This document shows, piece by piece, positions 62,381-64,000 of a stretch of DNA of 64,000 bases. Numbering within the stretch: position 1 is the stretch's first letter; every line of letters begins with the position of its first letter. The stretch comes from Deminuibacter soli (GTDB lineage Bacteria > Bacteroidota > Bacteroidia > Chitinophagales > Chitinophagaceae). The notes under the pieces were generated by a model. It did no database searches. It saw nothing but the letters and a program-made list of their open reading frames with translations, and was not told the origin of the DNA. The position numbers were made by a program, and so were the translations under genes. Where the stretch lies: contig NZ_QTJU01000006.1 in the NCBI RefSeq assembly GCF_003412455.1, positions 248,001 through 312,000 on the forward strand, written 5' to 3'.

Positions 62381-62504
62381 AATTCGATGAGGCTTTTATC
62401 AAAGATAGGGAACAGCCGGCTTTTAACTAATAGTTGTTAGTATTTTACGAACTGCAGGCTTTTTCTCCCACTCGTCTACCCGGCTGTACAAAATTGTTGT
62501 GCCC

Positions 62505-62526
62505 GTGGCTGTGTCCCCACAGCCAC
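62505..62526. repeat. TCCC-loop stem-loop repeat, copy 2
   Basis: GTGGCTGTG / CACAGCCAC with loop TCCC; the stem is the same as at 39254. It is followed by a heptad array 30 bp further on. Confidence 0.7.
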
Positions 62527-62556
62527 AGGCGACATGAAGGAAAAATTCGCTTAGAT

Positions 62557-62584
62557 CATTCACTATTGACTATTCACTGTTCAC
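62557..62584. repeat. Heptad repeat (TATTCAC type) upstream of dnaG
   Basis: CATTCAC, TATTGAC, TATTCAC, TGTTCAC in exact 7-bp register, about 30 bp before the candidate dnaG promoter element. Confidence 0.85.
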
Positions 62585-62611
62585 CCGGGTTCACACCTCA
62601 CGCCTTTTTGC

Positions 62612-62619
62612 TACTTTTG
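62612..62619 (+). promoter_or_regulatory. Candidate -7 element of dnaG
   Basis: TACTTTTG matches TAnnTTTG, 11 bp before the ATG at 62631, which would give a very short leader. No -33 TTG is seen at the right distance. Confidence 0.35.
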
Positions 62620-62630
62620 TTCGTTTCCCC

Positions 62631-64000
62631 ATGATTACCCAGCAAACCATACAACAGATCACCAACCGCATTGACATTCTCGATGTGGTGGGCGAATTTG
62701 TGAAACTGAAGAAGAGAGGCGCCAACTACCTTGGCCTGTGCCCTTTTCACGGCGAAAAAACGCCTTCGTTTACCGTGTCTCCTGCCAAGGAAATTTACAA
62801 ATGTTTCGGATGCGGCAAAAGCGGCAACAGCATCAGCTTTTTAATGGAGCTGGAGAAGTACAGCTATGTGGAAGCACTGCGCTGGCTGGCCAACCGCTAC
62901 CACATTGAAATTGAAGAAACGCAGGTAAGTCCGGAAGTACGCCAGCACCAGCAGGTGGCAGAGAGCCTGCACATCATCAACGGGTTTGCACAGAAGTATT
63001 TTGCCGAACAGCTGTGGCAAACACAGGAAGGCGAGGCTGTGGCGCAGAGCTACCTGGAAGAACGTGGCTTTCGCAGGGAGATCAGTGAAAAGTTTCAGCT
63101 GGGGTACAGTCCGCAAAACAGGCACAGCTTTGTAACGGCTGCCCTGCAAAAGCAGTACAATGCAGAGCTGCTGGTAAAAACGGGGCTGGTTGTAAACCGC
63201 AATGAAGAGCTGCTGGACAATTACCGCGGCCGTATTATTTTCCCTATTCACAACAACACCGGCAAGGTCATTGGTTTTGGTGCAAGGGTGATTGGTAAGG
63301 CTGAGAAAGTACCCAAGTACATCAACACGCCGGAGAATGAGATCTATGTCAAGAGCCGTATTTTATATGGTGCCTATTTCGCGCGGCAATCGATAGACAA
63401 ACAGGATGAATGTTTGCTGGTAGAAGGTTATACGGATGTGATCAGCCTGCACCAGGCGGGTATTGAAAACGTGGTGGCGAGTGGCGGTACATCGTTAACC
63501 ACCGATCAGCTGCGCATCATAAAAAAATATACCAACAACCTCACCATTATTTATGATGGTGATTCGGCAGGTATAAAGGCTGCGCTGCGCGGACTGGATA
63601 TGGCGCTGGAAGAAAGCCTGAATGTAAAGCTGGTATTGATTCCCGATAAGGAAGACCCGGACAGTTATGTAAACAAGGTAGGTGCAAATGCTTTCAGGGA
63701 ATTTGTAGCAGAGCATAAAAAAGACTTCATTCTTTTCCAGCTGGAAATAATGCTGAAAGATGCAGGCAATGATGTAAGCCGCAAAAATGATGTGGTAAAC
63801 CAGATTGCCGAAACGCTCAGTAAAATCAATAAAACAGAGGATTTTACCAAGCAGCAGGAATACATACGCCAGTGCTCGGGCATACTGCGTATTGATGAAA
63901 CCGGTTTGACCACGCTGGTGAATAAATACAAGCGCGACCGTATTCAGCGCGATGAAAAACGCTTTGCGCAGTTCGACAACGGCAATAACAATAGCAACAA
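62631..64000 (+). CDS. dnaG: DNA primase, 3' partial
   Basis: The frame is open to the window edge (456 codons). It makes RNA primers at the replication fork with the DnaB helicase. The N-terminal zinc-binding domain has Cys37, His40, Cys58 and Cys61 (LCPFHGEKTPSF, YKCFGCGKSG), and the RNA-polymerase/Toprim core has DNYRGRIIFPIHNN, ARVIGKAEKVPKYINTPE, LLVEGYTDVISLHQAG and TIIYDGDSAGIKAA. The C-terminal helicase-binding domain lies outside the window. Confidence 0.95.
   Translation, partial: MITQQTIQQITNRIDILDVVGEFVKLKKRGANYLGLCPFHGEKTPSFTVSPAKEIYKCFGCGKSGNSISFLMELEKYSYVEALRWLANRYHIEIEETQVSPEVRQHQQVAESLHIINGFAQKYFAEQLWQTQEGEAVAQSYLEERGFRREISEKFQLGYSPQNRHSFVTAALQKQYNAELLVKTGLVVNRNEELLDNYRGRIIFPIHNNTGKVIGFGARVIGKAEKVPKYINTPENEIYVKSRILYGAYFARQSIDKQDECLLVEGYTDVISLHQAGIENVVASGGTSLTTDQLRIIKKYTNNLTIIYDGDSAGIKAALRGLDMALEESLNVKLVLIPDKEDPDSYVNKVGANAFREFVAEHKKDFILFQLEIMLKDAGNDVSRKNDVVNQIAETLSKINKTEDFTKQQEYIRQCSGILRIDETGLTTLVNKYKRDRIQRDEKRFAQFDNGNNNSN

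Overview
The window looks like a chromosomal segment of a Bacteroidota, most likely a member of the Chitinophagaceae (Chitinophaga/Niastella/Filimonas type). Supporting signs are a SusC/SusD pair, LytS/LytTR two-component genes next to an efflux operon, many exported glycoside hydrolases, a Bacteroidota-type long signal peptidase I, and several upstream matches to the Bacteroidota -7 promoter element TAnnTTTG. No rRNA, tRNA or CRISPR array was seen. The genus is an inference; nothing here fixes it.

Layout. (1) 1-9.3 kb is accessory DNA, visibly richer in A+T than the rest from about 1.2 kb on. It holds the 3' part of a RecA-like ATPase gene, then a tight operon of DNA methyltransferase, a double-GHKL ATPase/kinase-like protein and a receiver-like protein, then a frameshifted GmrSD-type (DUF262/DUF1524) restriction gene. 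This is the best candidate for a poorly described anti-phage system. (2) 9.5-12.5 kb is a scarred junction: an in-frame deletion chimera (AraC-type sensor domain fused to an FAD monooxygenase lacking its dinucleotide-binding N-terminus), an SDR oxidoreductase and a truncated ACT-domain gene. (3) 12.4-18.7 kb has a LytS-type kinase and LytTR regulator followed by a TolC-HlyD-MacB/FtsX-ATPase export operon. (4) 18.8-27.4 kb is an operon of four AhpD-like CxxC paralogues, an MFS transporter and SusC/SusD. (5) 27.5-41 kb carries a TPR membrane protein, an aldo/keto reductase, DUF1801, small stress-type proteins (lipoprotein, H1-like basic protein, DUF1328), an ankyrin protein, an XRE regulator, a divergent GAPDH paralogue, a Dcu transporter with aspartase, and altronate dehydratase. 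(6) 41-51 kb is a carbohydrate locus: AraC regulator, GH36, GH29, GH88, an alginate-lyase-fold protein and GH2, which with UxaA suggests breakdown of a uronic-acid-containing, galactose/fucose-decorated glycan. (7) 51-64 kb is housekeeping: GNAT, VOC, ThuA, DnaJ-like, SirB1-like, Dps, two O6-alkylguanine transferases, cytidine deaminase, signal peptidase I, a CarH-like MerR regulator, thiolase and the start of dnaG.

Two themes cross the window. First, gene decay: the GmrSD gene, the AraC/FAD chimera, the ACT gene, a remnant after DUF1801, and a csaA pseudogene. Second, an intergenic repeat population built on a strict 7-bp period (heptads of several different sequences), with a composite element that contains a stem-loop with a TCC/TCCC loop. 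These arrays often overlap stop codons and in one case appear to supply the C-terminus of a protein.
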